This document shows positions 8,339-16,570 of a stretch of DNA of 16,866 bases, one piece after another. The notes under the pieces were generated by a model that searched no databases, was not told the DNA's origin, and saw only the letters and a list, made by a program, of their open reading frames with translations. The translations under genes and the position numbers were made by a program. This DNA is from an uncultured Eubacteriales bacterium (lineage in GTDB: Bacteria > Bacillota > Clostridia > Oscillospirales > Acutalibacteraceae). The DNA is taken from contig CAQZPH010000016.1 of the NCBI GenBank assembly GCA_948933715.1, forward strand, positions 1-16,866. Reading direction: 5' to 3'. Within the stretch, counting starts at the first letter, position 1, and the number at the start of each line of letters is the position of its first letter.

Positions 8339-9319
8339 TTAAATTAATATATTACCTTTTATAGAACTATCTTGCTCAATTTTTAATATGTATCTGGCGT
8401 CTTTAAGTTTCTTTATATTTGATTTGTTGTGCCCCACAAGTTTTGATATGTACTTTGGCTGAACTTTGACCCTTAAAACTCCAGGATTTATATTTCTTTC
8501 TTTAATTAATGATTGTATTTTGTAAAGTAAAATTCTGCTTTCACAAATTTCCCTGAATGCTGGGTGAAATACTCCGCCCACCATATTGCTACAAAGGCTT
8601 TCACTAAAATGAAGCCCTAAACGTATAACAGGAATGTTGTTTGATTCAAACAATGAGAGCAGCTTGCAACATAAATCAACTGTTTTGTCAAAAGATAAGG
8701 TGTTGTAATACCCGGTTTTATAAAGTGTTTCCAGTTGTGTTCCTTTTAATATTACAGTCGGATATATCCTAATAGTATCTGGTCTTATATTTAGTATATC
8801 AATCCCTGTCTGATAATCAATATTATAATTACTTTTATATAATCCTGTCATCATCTGAAGCCCTAGAGAAAATCCCCTGCTTTTAATAAGATTTGATGCA
8901 CTTATAATATCCTCTCTCGTGTGTCCCCGGTGATTAGCCCGGAGCACGTCATCATTCATGCTTTGAGCTCCAAGTTCAATGTCTGTAACGTTATATTTTT
9001 CTAAAATATTTAAAATATTGTCGTTGATAGCATCTGGACGCGTAGAAATTCTAATGCCACTAAAATGGCCCTTTTTAACATAATTTGAAGCAACTTTTAA
9101 AAGATTAATCATATAAGACTGATCAATAGCAGTAAAGCTTCCACCAAAAAAGGCAATTTGCATATCCTTATTATTGTTCTTTACGTTTTTTAGGATATCT
9201 TCAACTTCTCCCGGGCTCGGCTGGTGGGTAACTCCTGTTATGTTTTTTTGGTTGCAAAAACTGCATTGATTAGGACAACCGTTATGAGGAACAAAAATAG
9301 CTACATTGGCATGACTCAA
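8339..9319 (-). CDS. Elp3-like radical SAM protein without acetyltransferase domain
   Basis: A 326-residue member of the Elp3-type (COG1243) radical SAM group. The cluster-binding cysteines are C15, C19 and C22 (CPNQCSFC). Downstream core elements are FFGGSFTAI (57-65), the strand around ELGAQS (116-120) and RIYPTVILKGT (185-195). Archaeal and eukaryotic Elp3 carry a C-terminal lysine acetyltransferase domain and modify wobble uridines of tRNA. This protein stops soon after the radical SAM core, and its last ~43 residues (284-326) look instead like a small KH-type fold with a G296-H-N-K299 turn. Such short proteins next to rnc and smc are common in Clostridia, but I know of no established function. 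The start is TTG at 9319, overlapping the rnc stop (TTGA). The conserved sequence begins at once (VAIFVPHNGC), no in-frame ATG precedes it, and coupling to rnc is likely. The family is secure; the role is unknown. Confidence 0.9.
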   Translation of the reverse strand: MSHANVAIFVPHNGCPNQCSFCNQKNITGVTHQPSPGEVEDILKNVKNNNKDMQIAFFGGSFTAIDQSYMINLLKVASNYVKKGHFSGIRISTRPDAINDNILNILEKYNVTDIELGAQSMNDDVLRANHRGHTREDIISASNLIKSRGFSLGLQMMTGLYKSNYNIDYQTGIDILNIRPDTIRIYPTVILKGTQLETLYKTGYYNTLSFDKTVDLCCKLLSLFESNNIPVIRLGLHFSESLCSNMVGGVFHPAFREICESRILLYKIQSLIKERNINPGVLRVKVQPKYISKLVGHNKSNIKKLKDARYILKIEQDSSIKGNILI

Positions 9320-10005
9320 TATCCCATCAGCTCCAAAGCTTCTTTAGCGGCATGTTGTTCAGCCTCTTTTTTGCTTTTACCCTTGCCTTTTCCGATAATG
9401 TTGTTGTTAAGAGAAACTTCAATCCAAAACCTTTTATCGTGATCCGGTCCTGTTTGGTTGGTCAATATATATTTTAAAGACTCTTCATGGTTTTGTTGTA
9501 TAATCTCTTGAAGTTGAGTCTTATAGTCTTTAAATGTTTTTAATTTGGGGTCTTTAATATCAGGAACTACAAACTTTAATATAAACTCTTTAGCTTTTTT
9601 CATGCCTCCATCAAGGTAAATAGCTGCAATAATTGCTTCAAAGGCATCTGCTAATATTGAAGGCCTTTTTGCTCCATCGCTAGTTTTTTCTCCATGACTT
9701 AACTTTAAAAAAGAACCTACATCAAGGCTTCTTGAAAATTTACATAAACTCTTTTCACAAACTAAAGAAGCTCTAAGTTTAGTTAAATCTCCTTCTGGAA
9801 AATCAGGACATTGAGAAAAGATATAATCAGAAACTACAATGCTTAAAACAGCGTCTCCTAAAAACTCCAACCTTTCGTTACTAGAAATAGGTATTTTAGA
9901 TTCGTTTGCATATGAAGAGTGCGTAAGCGCTGTCTCTAGATAATTTATATTATTAAACTTGTATCCCATACTTTTTTCCAATAAATTTATATCTAACTCC
10001 TTCAT
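9316..10005 (-). CDS. rnc: Ribonuclease III
   Basis: Double-strand-specific endoribonuclease for processing 30S rRNA precursor and some mRNAs. The 229-residue protein has the RNase III catalytic domain with signature NERLEFLGDAVL (43-54). Metal-binding acidic residues are E44, E47, D51, E71 (EGDLTKLRA), D120 and E123 (ILADAFEAI). A double-stranded RNA-binding domain spans about 160-229, ending in the basic GKGKSKKEAEQHAAKEAL. A longer frame opens at the ATG at 10023. I prefer the ATG at 10005 because GGAGGT lies just before it and nothing like a ribosome site precedes the upstream ATG. The start call is not certain because the spacing is short (3-4 bases). It lies 33 bases after plsX, with no acpP between them, and its stop overlaps the start of the radical SAM gene. 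Confidence 0.95.
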   Translation of the reverse strand: MKELDINLLEKSMGYKFNNINYLETALTHSSYANESKIPISSNERLEFLGDAVLSIVVSDYIFSQCPDFPEGDLTKLRASLVCEKSLCKFSRSLDVGSFLKLSHGEKTSDGAKRPSILADAFEAIIAAIYLDGGMKKAKEFILKFVVPDIKDPKLKTFKDYKTQLQEIIQQNHEESLKYILTNQTGPDHDKRFWIEVSLNNNIIGKGKGKSKKEAEQHAAKEALELMGY

Positions 10006-10008
10006 ATT

Positions 10009-10014
10009 ACCTCC
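10009..10014 (-). promoter_or_regulatory. Shine-Dalgarno supporting the internal rnc start
   Basis: GGAGGT lies 3 bases before the ATG at 10005, inside the longer open frame that begins at 10023. The upstream ATG is preceded only by AT-rich sequence without a purine-rich site, so the shorter RNase III is favoured. Confidence 0.5.
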
Positions 10015-10038
10015 ATACCTCATTGTAAATATTTATTT

Positions 10039-11064
10039 CTAAGCAGGATCACTAGCCTTGGCAATTGGTTCGGATGATTCAGTTTCTATAGCATTTTTAA
10101 TTTCTTCTGCTACATTACCTCTAACATAATCCACCGTCAACCTAATAGCATTTTTAAAGGTTTTAGCATTAGAACTACCATGAGCTTTAAATACAGGTTT
10201 TGATATCCCCATTATAGGAGCTCCACCGAATTCGTTGTAATCTATTTGTTTTTTCAAGGCCTTCATTTCAGGTAATATCATAGCTCCTGCAATTTTTGTT
10301 TTTACGTTTGCACTAAGTACCTCTTTAATTTTACCCATTAAAGTAAGTGCAACGCCTTCATAAAGCTTTAACATAACGTTTCCAGTAAAACCGTCTGTAA
10401 CAACTACGTCAGCCGCGTCAACGGGGATTTCTCTTGCCTCAATGTTCCCAACAAAATTAAGATTACTTCCTTTTAATTTATTATAAGTTTCATGTTGAAA
10501 ATCTCCACCTTTGTGCTCTTCAACCCCAACATTTACAAGACCTACCCTTGGATTTTTAACGCCCATAACTTTATCCATGTAAATAGAACCCATTATACCG
10601 AATTGTTTTAACATTTCTGGGCGACATTCAACATTAGCACCACAATCGATCAACATAAAGCAACCTTTTTCTTTAGGTATAATCGGTGCAAAAGCACAGC
10701 GTTTAATGCCTTTTATTCTCTTAACAATAAAGGTTGACCCCATAACAAGTGCCCCACTGTTTCCTGCAGACACAAAAGCATCGCCTTCGCCTTGAGCTAA
10801 TAGTCTTAACCCTTCAGCCATTGTTGATTTGTTTTTTGACTTCATTATTTCTGATGGATCATCCTCATTGGTAATTATATCTTCTGTGTCATGAATTTCC
10901 ATGCGATATAATATTACACCATTTTCATTGGCTACCTTTTCAATCTTAGATTTTGAGCCAACAAGCAAAATATCAATTCCATATTCTGCTATTGCCTCTG
11001 CACAACCTTTTAATATTTCTAAAGGTGCATTATCTCCACCAAAAGCATCAACTATTATTTTCAT
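10039..11064 (-). CDS. plsX: Phosphate acyltransferase PlsX
   Basis: Makes acyl-phosphate from acyl-ACP and phosphate, the first step of the PlsX/PlsY/PlsC route to phosphatidic acid; a peripheral membrane enzyme. The 341-residue protein begins with the hallmark VDAFGGDNAP (5-14). It carries VSAGNSGA (98-105), the LIDCGANVE segment (138-146), GNIEARE (206-212), DGFTGNVMLK (224-233), FGGAP (279-283) and the near-terminal HGSS (295-298). The open frame extends 4 codons further to an ATG at 11076. I chose the ATG at 11064 because PlsX proteins usually begin M-(K/R)-I-x-V-D-A at this point. That leaves 2 bases between it and the trmFO stop, and only a weak ribosome site (AGATGG, 8 bases away). 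acpP, fab genes and a FapR repressor gene, common PlsX neighbours, are absent. Confidence 0.96.
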   Translation of the reverse strand: MKIIVDAFGGDNAPLEILKGCAEAIAEYGIDILLVGSKSKIEKVANENGVILYRMEIHDTEDIITNEDDPSEIMKSKNKSTMAEGLRLLAQGEGDAFVSAGNSGALVMGSTFIVKRIKGIKRCAFAPIIPKEKGCFMLIDCGANVECRPEMLKQFGIMGSIYMDKVMGVKNPRVGLVNVGVEEHKGGDFQHETYNKLKGSNLNFVGNIEAREIPVDAADVVVTDGFTGNVMLKLYEGVALTLMGKIKEVLSANVKTKIAGAMILPEMKALKKQIDYNEFGGAPIMGISKPVFKAHGSSNAKTFKNAIRLTVDYVRGNVAEEIKNAIETESSEPIAKASDPA

Positions 11065-11066
11065 GT

Positions 11067-12368
11067 TTATAACCATCTTTCTTTTAAAATTTTTATAGAT
11101 CTATTAGCAAAAGCTGCATATCTTAATTTTTTATCTTTGATATGCGGCTGTATCTCTGGGAGTATCCCAAAATTAGCACCCATTGGTTGAAAGTTGTTTT
11201 TGCTGCCTGTACTTATGTAATTGCAAAGTGATCCTATCATTGTTTCTACTGGTAAGATTAATTTATCCCTATGTTTTAAGCGAGCTACAGCATTAATTCC
11301 CGCTACTATTCCAGAAGCTGCTGATTCCATGTAGCCTTCAACTCCAGTTATTTGCCCTGCAAAAAATAAATGTTCGTTACTTTTCATGCTACAATCCGAG
11401 TTTAAAAGACTTGGAGAATCTATAAAAGTATTTCTATGCATTACTCCATATCTTGCGAAATCAGCATCCTTTAACGCAGGAATCAAAGAAAAAACTCTTT
11501 TTTGCTCAGCAAACTTAAGATTTGTTTGGAATCCTACCATATTATAAAGGGTTCCTGCATTATTCTCCATTCGCAGCTGCAAAACTGCCCAGGGTCTATG
11601 TCCCGTTCTTGGGTCTTTTAATCCAACTGGTTTCATAGGGCCAAACCTTAATGTATTTTCGCCCCTTTGCGCCATAACCTCAATAGGCATGCACCCTTCA
11701 TATACTTTAGGGTTTTGAATGTCAAAATCATGCAAAGCAGCTCTCTTAGCTAAAACTAATTCATTATAAAAAAGTTCATATTCGTCTTTATTTAAAGGGC
11801 AATTTATATATGCATTATCCTCCCCTTTGTCGTACCTCGATGCAAAAAAGGCACTATTCATATCTATGCTTTCAGCTGTAACTATGGGGGCTGCTGCATC
11901 AAAAAAGCTAAGATATCCTCCACAAACAGCTGAAATTGCATCCAAAAAGGCATCGCTAGTTAAAGGACCTGTAGCTATAATTGTTATTTCATCTTCAGGT
12001 ATGCTATTTACTTCTTTTTCTACTATATTTATTAAAGGATCCCCTTTTATCTTTTTAGTTACTAGTGCTGAAAATTTATCCCTATCAACAGCTAAGGCTC
12101 CACCTGCTGGCACTTTGCATCTATTAGCGCAGTCTATTAAAAGTGATCCTAAAATACGCATTTCTTCTTTTAATAATCCTGCTGCACTTTCTATTCGGTC
12201 TGCTTTTAAAGAGTTTGAACATACAAGTTCAGCAAAATTTTTATTTTTATGAGCTGGAGTAAATTTATGTGGTTTCATTTCGAAAAGATTTACGCTTACC
12301 CCTCTTTTTGAAATTTGCCATGCAGCTTCACATCCAGCAAGACCTGCCCCTATTACATTGATACTCAT
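11067..12368 (-). CDS. trmFO: Folate-dependent tRNA (uracil-54 C5)-methyltransferase TrmFO
   Basis: A flavoprotein that forms 5-methyluridine at position 54 in the tRNA T loop using methylene-tetrahydrofolate and reduced FAD. This replaces the SAM-dependent TrmA of many other bacteria. The 433-residue protein shows an N-terminal FAD-binding GAGLAG (7-12), the ELVCSNSLKA block with C50, and EGCMPIE with C226. These correspond closely to the two functional cysteines described for Bacillus subtilis TrmFO (C53 and C226). Also visible are RFGPMKPVGL (241-250) and GVEGYMESAASG near the C-terminus. Length is typical. Its ATG overlaps the topA stop (ATGA), and the topA-trmFO pairing is a common Firmicutes arrangement. 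The xerC/hslVU genes that often follow are replaced by plsX. No missing motifs were seen. Confidence 0.97.
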   Translation of the reverse strand: MSINVIGAGLAGCEAAWQISKRGVSVNLFEMKPHKFTPAHKNKNFAELVCSNSLKADRIESAAGLLKEEMRILGSLLIDCANRCKVPAGGALAVDRDKFSALVTKKIKGDPLINIVEKEVNSIPEDEITIIATGPLTSDAFLDAISAVCGGYLSFFDAAAPIVTAESIDMNSAFFASRYDKGEDNAYINCPLNKDEYELFYNELVLAKRAALHDFDIQNPKVYEGCMPIEVMAQRGENTLRFGPMKPVGLKDPRTGHRPWAVLQLRMENNAGTLYNMVGFQTNLKFAEQKRVFSLIPALKDADFARYGVMHRNTFIDSPSLLNSDCSMKSNEHLFFAGQITGVEGYMESAASGIVAGINAVARLKHRDKLILPVETMIGSLCNYISTGSKNNFQPMGANFGILPEIQPHIKDKKLRYAAFANRSIKILKERWL

Positions 12369-14602
12369 TTTTCCTCTGTTCTTTCATATCCACAACTATC
12401 AGTTATGCAATATATTTTCTTCTTCTTAGTTCTTTTCTCAAATAAATTTTTTCCGCATTTAGGACATTTTTCTTCTATTGGTTTATCGTTCGCAATGAAA
12501 TCGCAGTCCGGATAATTGCTACATCCATAAAACGCCCTACCTCGTTTGCTTTTCTTTTCAACAATGTCCCCGCCGCATTTAGGGCAAGGTATCCCAGTGC
12601 TTATGTCTATTCCCTTTATATTTTTACATTCAGGGTACCCAGGACAAGCCAAAAATTTACCGTATTTACCTGTTTTTATAACCATATTTCTGCCACATTT
12701 TTCGCATACCACATCAGATTCTTCAGGCTCAGGTTTAGGTTCGGGTTCTCCGTTTTCGTTAAGATTTCTAATTATGTTTTTACATTCAGGGTACCCAGAA
12801 CACGCAATAAACTTGCCATACTTACTAAACTTAACAACCATTTTCCTGCCGCATTTATCGCAAATCAAGTCAGTTTCATCTTCTTTTAGCTGAATCTTTA
12901 CGTTTTTCATATCTTCTTTGGCTTTCTTTAAACTTTCATTAAAGTCATCGTAAAAATCCTCTAAAATTTTTGTCCATTCTTCTTTGCCTGCTTCTACAGT
13001 ATCAAGGTTGTTTTCCATCTGCGCTGTAAACTTAATATTAACTATATCGGGAAAGCGCTTTTTCATGAGTTCTATAACAACTTCTCCAAGTTCTGTAGGT
13101 TTTAAAGATTTGCCTTCTCTTGTGACATATTCTCTCCCTGTAATAGTTGATATTATTGTTGCATAGGTGGATGGCCTTCCGATACCATTTTCTTCAAGGT
13201 ATTTTATTAAAGATGCTTCTGTGTATCTTGCGGGAGGCTGAGTAAAATGTTGGTTTCCAGCTAAATCTTGTAGGTTTAATGTTGCACCTTTTTCAAGCTG
13301 AGGTAGCTCTTTGGCTTTTTCCTCTTCCTCATCTTTGCTTTCTTGGTAAAGCACGGTAAATCCATCAAAAGCTACAGTAAATCCGGAAGCTTTAAAAATA
13401 TAATCATTAGCTTTTATGTCGACTCGAGTCGTATTTAAAATACAATCTGCCATCTGGCTTGCAGTGAAGCGTTCCCATATAAGCTTATAAAGCTTGTATT
13501 GATCGTTAGATAAAGAAGTTCTAATGCTAGCCGGAGATAAGTCCGGCATAGTTGGGCGAATGGCCTCGTGACCATCTTGAGCAGTTGATTTAGATTTAAA
13601 TACTCTTTTATTTGGCGGCAAATATTTATCGCCCCAAATAGATTTTATATATTCAGTAGCGGCATTTATAGCATCATCAGATATACGCAAGGAATCTGTT
13701 CTCATATAGGTGATAAGACCGACTGCACCCATATCTTTAATTTCTATTCCTTCATATAATTCTTGAGCTATTTTCATGGTTTTCTTAGCTTGAAATCCAA
13801 GTTTTCTTGATGCGTCTTGTTGTAATGTTGACGTAATAAAAGGCGGGGCTGGAGTTCTTTTTTTAGTCCCCTTTTTTATGTCATCAACAATATATTGCGC
13901 TTTTTCAAGATCTTTTAAAATTTGGTTTGCTTGTTCCTCGTTTTTTATTTCAAGTTTGCCGTTTTTATCCGAATGCAACGAAGCGTTAAAAACTTTACGC
14001 GACCCTTTGGCACTAAGTTTTGCATCAATAGTCCAATATTCTTCTGGAATAAATACTCGTATTTCATTCTCTCTATCAACTATTATTCTTAAAGCTACAC
14101 TTTGCACTCTACCTGCAGAAAGTCCTTTTCTAATTTTCCAGGACAAAAAAGGACTTAGTTTATAACCAACTATCCTATCAAGTATCCTTCTTGCTTGCTG
14201 GGCATTTACAAGGTCTATGTCAATAGTTCTTGGGTGGCTCATTCCTTTTGATACACCTGATTTAGTTATTTCGTTAAATGTAACTCTATTATTTTCCTTA
14301 GGATCCAGCTTTAAAATATAGGCAAGATGCCAAGATATTGCTTCGCCTTCTCTATCAGGGTCAGTTGCTAAAAATATTTTATCGTTTTTCCGAGATAATT
14401 TTATAAGTTCATCTATTAATTTTTCTTTTCCTTTTATTATTTCATAGTTAGGCTTAAAATTATGTCGTATATCAACATTTAGTTTGCTAGACGGTAAGTC
14501 TCTAACGTGGCCCATTGATGCAACGACTTCATAACCTGGGCCTAAATATTTCTTTATTGTTTTAGCTTTTGCCGGTGACTCAACTATCAATAAGCTTGAC
14601 AT
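12365..14602 (-). CDS. topA: DNA topoisomerase I (type IA)
   Basis: Relaxes negative supercoils by transient single-strand cleavage. The 745-residue protein has an N-terminal Toprim domain (IVESPAKAKTI with E8; DPDREGE with D81, D83 and E85) and the catalytic tyrosine Y299 in ITYMRTDS. The strand-passage core includes QPPARYTEASLIKYLEE and GIGRPSTYATII. Four C-terminal zinc ribbons follow: C581/C584/C601/C607, C633/C636/C653/C659, C673/C676/C694/C700, and a looser fourth with C713/C716/C732/C737. An acidic, proline-rich linker (about 617-630) separates ribbons 1 and 2. The ATG at 14602 has GAGGTGG 7 bases upstream and lies 26 bases after dprA. dprA-topA-trmFO is a standard Firmicutes trio. 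Confidence 0.98.
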   Translation of the reverse strand: MSSLLIVESPAKAKTIKKYLGPGYEVVASMGHVRDLPSSKLNVDIRHNFKPNYEIIKGKEKLIDELIKLSRKNDKIFLATDPDREGEAISWHLAYILKLDPKENNRVTFNEITKSGVSKGMSHPRTIDIDLVNAQQARRILDRIVGYKLSPFLSWKIRKGLSAGRVQSVALRIIVDRENEIRVFIPEEYWTIDAKLSAKGSRKVFNASLHSDKNGKLEIKNEEQANQILKDLEKAQYIVDDIKKGTKKRTPAPPFITSTLQQDASRKLGFQAKKTMKIAQELYEGIEIKDMGAVGLITYMRTDSLRISDDAINAATEYIKSIWGDKYLPPNKRVFKSKSTAQDGHEAIRPTMPDLSPASIRTSLSNDQYKLYKLIWERFTASQMADCILNTTRVDIKANDYIFKASGFTVAFDGFTVLYQESKDEEEEKAKELPQLEKGATLNLQDLAGNQHFTQPPARYTEASLIKYLEENGIGRPSTYATIISTITGREYVTREGKSLKPTELGEVVIELMKKRFPDIVNIKFTAQMENNLDTVEAGKEEWTKILEDFYDDFNESLKKAKEDMKNVKIQLKEDETDLICDKCGRKMVVKFSKYGKFIACSGYPECKNIIRNLNENGEPEPKPEPEESDVVCEKCGRNMVIKTGKYGKFLACPGYPECKNIKGIDISTGIPCPKCGGDIVEKKSKRGRAFYGCSNYPDCDFIANDKPIEEKCPKCGKNLFEKRTKKKKIYCITDSCGYERTEEK
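12621..12798 (-). repeat. 22-bp exact direct repeat in topA zinc-ribbon modules 1 and 2
   Basis: The same 22 bases occur at 12621-12642 and 12777-12798, exactly 156 bases (52 codons) apart and in the same reading frame. They encode the GYPECKN portion of zinc ribbons 2 and 1. Flanking module sequence has diverged at the DNA level, so only this patch is identical. Confidence 0.85.
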
Positions 14603-14628
14603 AAAACTACCACCTCGATCTTAATATT

Positions 14629-15765
14629 TTAAGGCTTGCTATATCGTTTACCTGAATGAGTCTTTATAAGCTCATATAATTCTAGTTCAGTTATTGATTG
14701 TAGCACATCCGATATATTCATATTTGTCAATTCCGATATTTTATCTATATATTCTGGTTGATCTGTTAACACTTTAAACGTTTTTTTAGCTCTTACCGAT
14801 AGATTTTCAGGTAACTTTGGAATTTCTTTGTTTTCTTCCTCGATAATCTTTCCGCTAATTAGATCCTCATTAAAAGGTTTCTTTAGATAAGGATATAGAT
14901 GATAATATTCTTCTAATATGTCCTCGGCACAAGTAACTGGCTTTGCACAGATTTTTATTAATTTATTTGTGCCATATGATATACTGCTATTGATGTTTCC
15001 TGGAACGGCAAATAAATCTCTGTTTTGCTCTAAGGCTAAATTTGCTGTAATTAAAGAACCACTTCTTTCTCCAGCTTCAACAACTAAGGTTCCATCAGAT
15101 AGTCCTGATATAATTCTATTCCTCATCGGAAATGTCCACGATGCACCTCGGTAACCTGGGGGATATTCTGAGACTAAAGCACCATTGTTTGCTATTTCTT
15201 CCCTTAACTCTTTGTTCTTTATAAGATAATCAACATTTAGTCCACATCCAAGAACAGCTATAGTTTTCCCTTTGGCCTGCATGGCCCCCTTTTGAGATAT
15301 ACTATCTATTCCAAGTGCAGCTCCACTTACCACTACGGTTCCTGCTCTAGCCAATTTATAACCTAGCTCAAAAGAGACCTTTTCTCCGTACGGTGTTGAG
15401 CTTCTTGTCCCTACGATGGATATACTCAAATTTTCATTTGTATCTGGTAAATCTCCTTTTAAATATAAAACTGCCGGTGGATTACTAATATTTTTTAATT
15501 TTTCCGGGTACTGCGGATTTTCAATAGTTAATATCTCGTAACCGAGTTTATCGCACTGCTTAACAATTTCATAAGATTTTCTTAAATCTCTGCATTTTAA
15601 ACTTTCTATGTTGTTGGGAGTTAAGAAACTACAATATTTTAAAGAATTGGGTTTATCATAGAAATCTTTTGCATTTTGATATTGTTCTAATATGCTTTTA
15701 ACTTTATAATTACCATATCCAAGCGCGCCAACAATATAAATCCAATATACTTCATTATAGTCCAT
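14629..15765 (-). CDS. dprA: DNA-processing protein DprA (Smf)
   Basis: Binds incoming single-stranded DNA during transformation and loads RecA; it is also widespread in bacteria not known to be competent. The 378-residue protein has an N-terminal helical (SAM-like) region (1-80) and a Rossmann-like DprA core. The core motifs are VGTRSSTPYG (118-127), SGAALGIDSISQKGAM (147-162), GCGLNVDYLIKN (173-184), SEYPPG (199-204), FPMRNRIISGLS (212-223) and VVEAGERSGSLITA (228-241). A C-terminal winged-helix (DML1-type) domain spans about 320-378. The open frame can start at GTG 15768 or ATG 15765. I chose ATG, and the GGGGAG at 15776-15781 is 10 bases away from it. The start lies inside the end of the methyltransferase gene, so the two overlap by 11 bases and are probably coupled. 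Other competence genes are not in the window. Confidence 0.96.
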   Translation of the reverse strand: MDYNEVYWIYIVGALGYGNYKVKSILEQYQNAKDFYDKPNSLKYCSFLTPNNIESLKCRDLRKSYEIVKQCDKLGYEILTIENPQYPEKLKNISNPPAVLYLKGDLPDTNENLSISIVGTRSSTPYGEKVSFELGYKLARAGTVVVSGAALGIDSISQKGAMQAKGKTIAVLGCGLNVDYLIKNKELREEIANNGALVSEYPPGYRGASWTFPMRNRIISGLSDGTLVVEAGERSGSLITANLALEQNRDLFAVPGNINSSISYGTNKLIKICAKPVTCAEDILEEYYHLYPYLKKPFNEDLISGKIIEEENKEIPKLPENLSVRAKKTFKVLTDQPEYIDKISELTNMNISDVLQSITELELYELIKTHSGKRYSKP

Positions 15766-16567
15766 CACATTTTGCTCCCCGCATCATTTCCCACATCATT
15801 ATTCCTGCCGCCATCGCTGCATTTAATGATTCTGCTTTGCCAGGCATTGGAATAGTAACAGCCTCATCACAAGCATTTATGACGTTTTGTGTAAGCCCAT
15901 TGCCTTCGTTCCCAATAACTATTGCAGTAGGAACTTTAAAATCTTTATTTACAATAGAGTCTGCTGACCCATCTGCTACAGCTGCGTAAGTTAATATGTT
16001 TTTAAATTTTAAAGTTTTTATAGTGTTACAAATATTATCAGAGCAATAAATCTTTAACCTAAAGATTGATCCCATGCTTCCTCGTAAAACTTTAGGATTA
16101 TAAATGTCGCAACAGTCATTTGACATAATTACAGCGTTTATTCCTATGGCTTCTGCTGTTCTTAATATAGTGCCAAGGTTCGATGGATCTTGAATATTTT
16201 CAAGTATAATAAATCTCCCTACACTATTTATTTTATCCAAGTTGCTCAATTTGTCAAGTTCTTTACATATACAAACAATCCCCTGCGGATTCTTGGTATC
16301 AGATATATTTTTTAATATATCTTCGGATACTTTATATGACTTTTTCGAATAATTTATAATTTTTCTTATTTTTTCCTGATGCTTAACGAGGGAATAATCG
16401 GTATAGTAGGTTTCTGCAATATCAACAGAGCTTAGAAAAGCATCATAGCATAAACGAATTCCTTCTATTATAAATCTATTTTCTTTTTTTCTAAAGCTCG
16501 CATTAGATGCAAGTTTTTTAACATATTTTACTTTTACGTTATCTTTACTTGTAATATCTAATTGCAA
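15755..16567 (-). CDS. SpoU/TrmH-family RNA 2'-O-ribose methyltransferase
   Basis: A 270-residue SPOUT methyltransferase using S-adenosylmethionine. An N-terminal substrate-binding domain (about 1-105, L30e-like; FRKKENRFIIEG at 25-36) precedes the knotted catalytic domain. The three SpoU motifs are complete: LENIQDPSNLGTILRT (122-137, conserved N130 and R136), IVIGNEGNGL (216-225), and IPMPGKAESLNAA (239-251). Its place next to rplT resembles Bacillus ysgA, reported to encode RlmP, which methylates G2553 of the 23S rRNA A-loop. That makes 23S rRNA the likely substrate, but the target is inferred. The start is TTG at 16567: a long GGGGGGTGAT ends 3 bases before it, and the protein then begins just before the conserved region. 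Its stop lies within dprA. This is the first gene of the long run. Confidence 0.94.
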   Translation of the reverse strand: MQLDITSKDNVKVKYVKKLASNASFRKKENRFIIEGIRLCYDAFLSSVDIAETYYTDYSLVKHQEKIRKIINYSKKSYKVSEDILKNISDTKNPQGIVCICKELDKLSNLDKINSVGRFIILENIQDPSNLGTILRTAEAIGINAVIMSNDCCDIYNPKVLRGSMGSIFRLKIYCSDNICNTIKTLKFKNILTYAAVADGSADSIVNKDFKVPTAIVIGNEGNGLTQNVINACDEAVTIPMPGKAESLNAAMAAGIMMWEMMRGAKCDGL

Positions 16568-16570
16568 AAT

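Noticed and set aside
11827..12252. 141-residue open frame on the plus strand opposite trmFO
   Set aside because: It lies entirely within the intact trmFO gene on the other strand and shows no recognisable motif. It is a shadow of trmFO codon composition.
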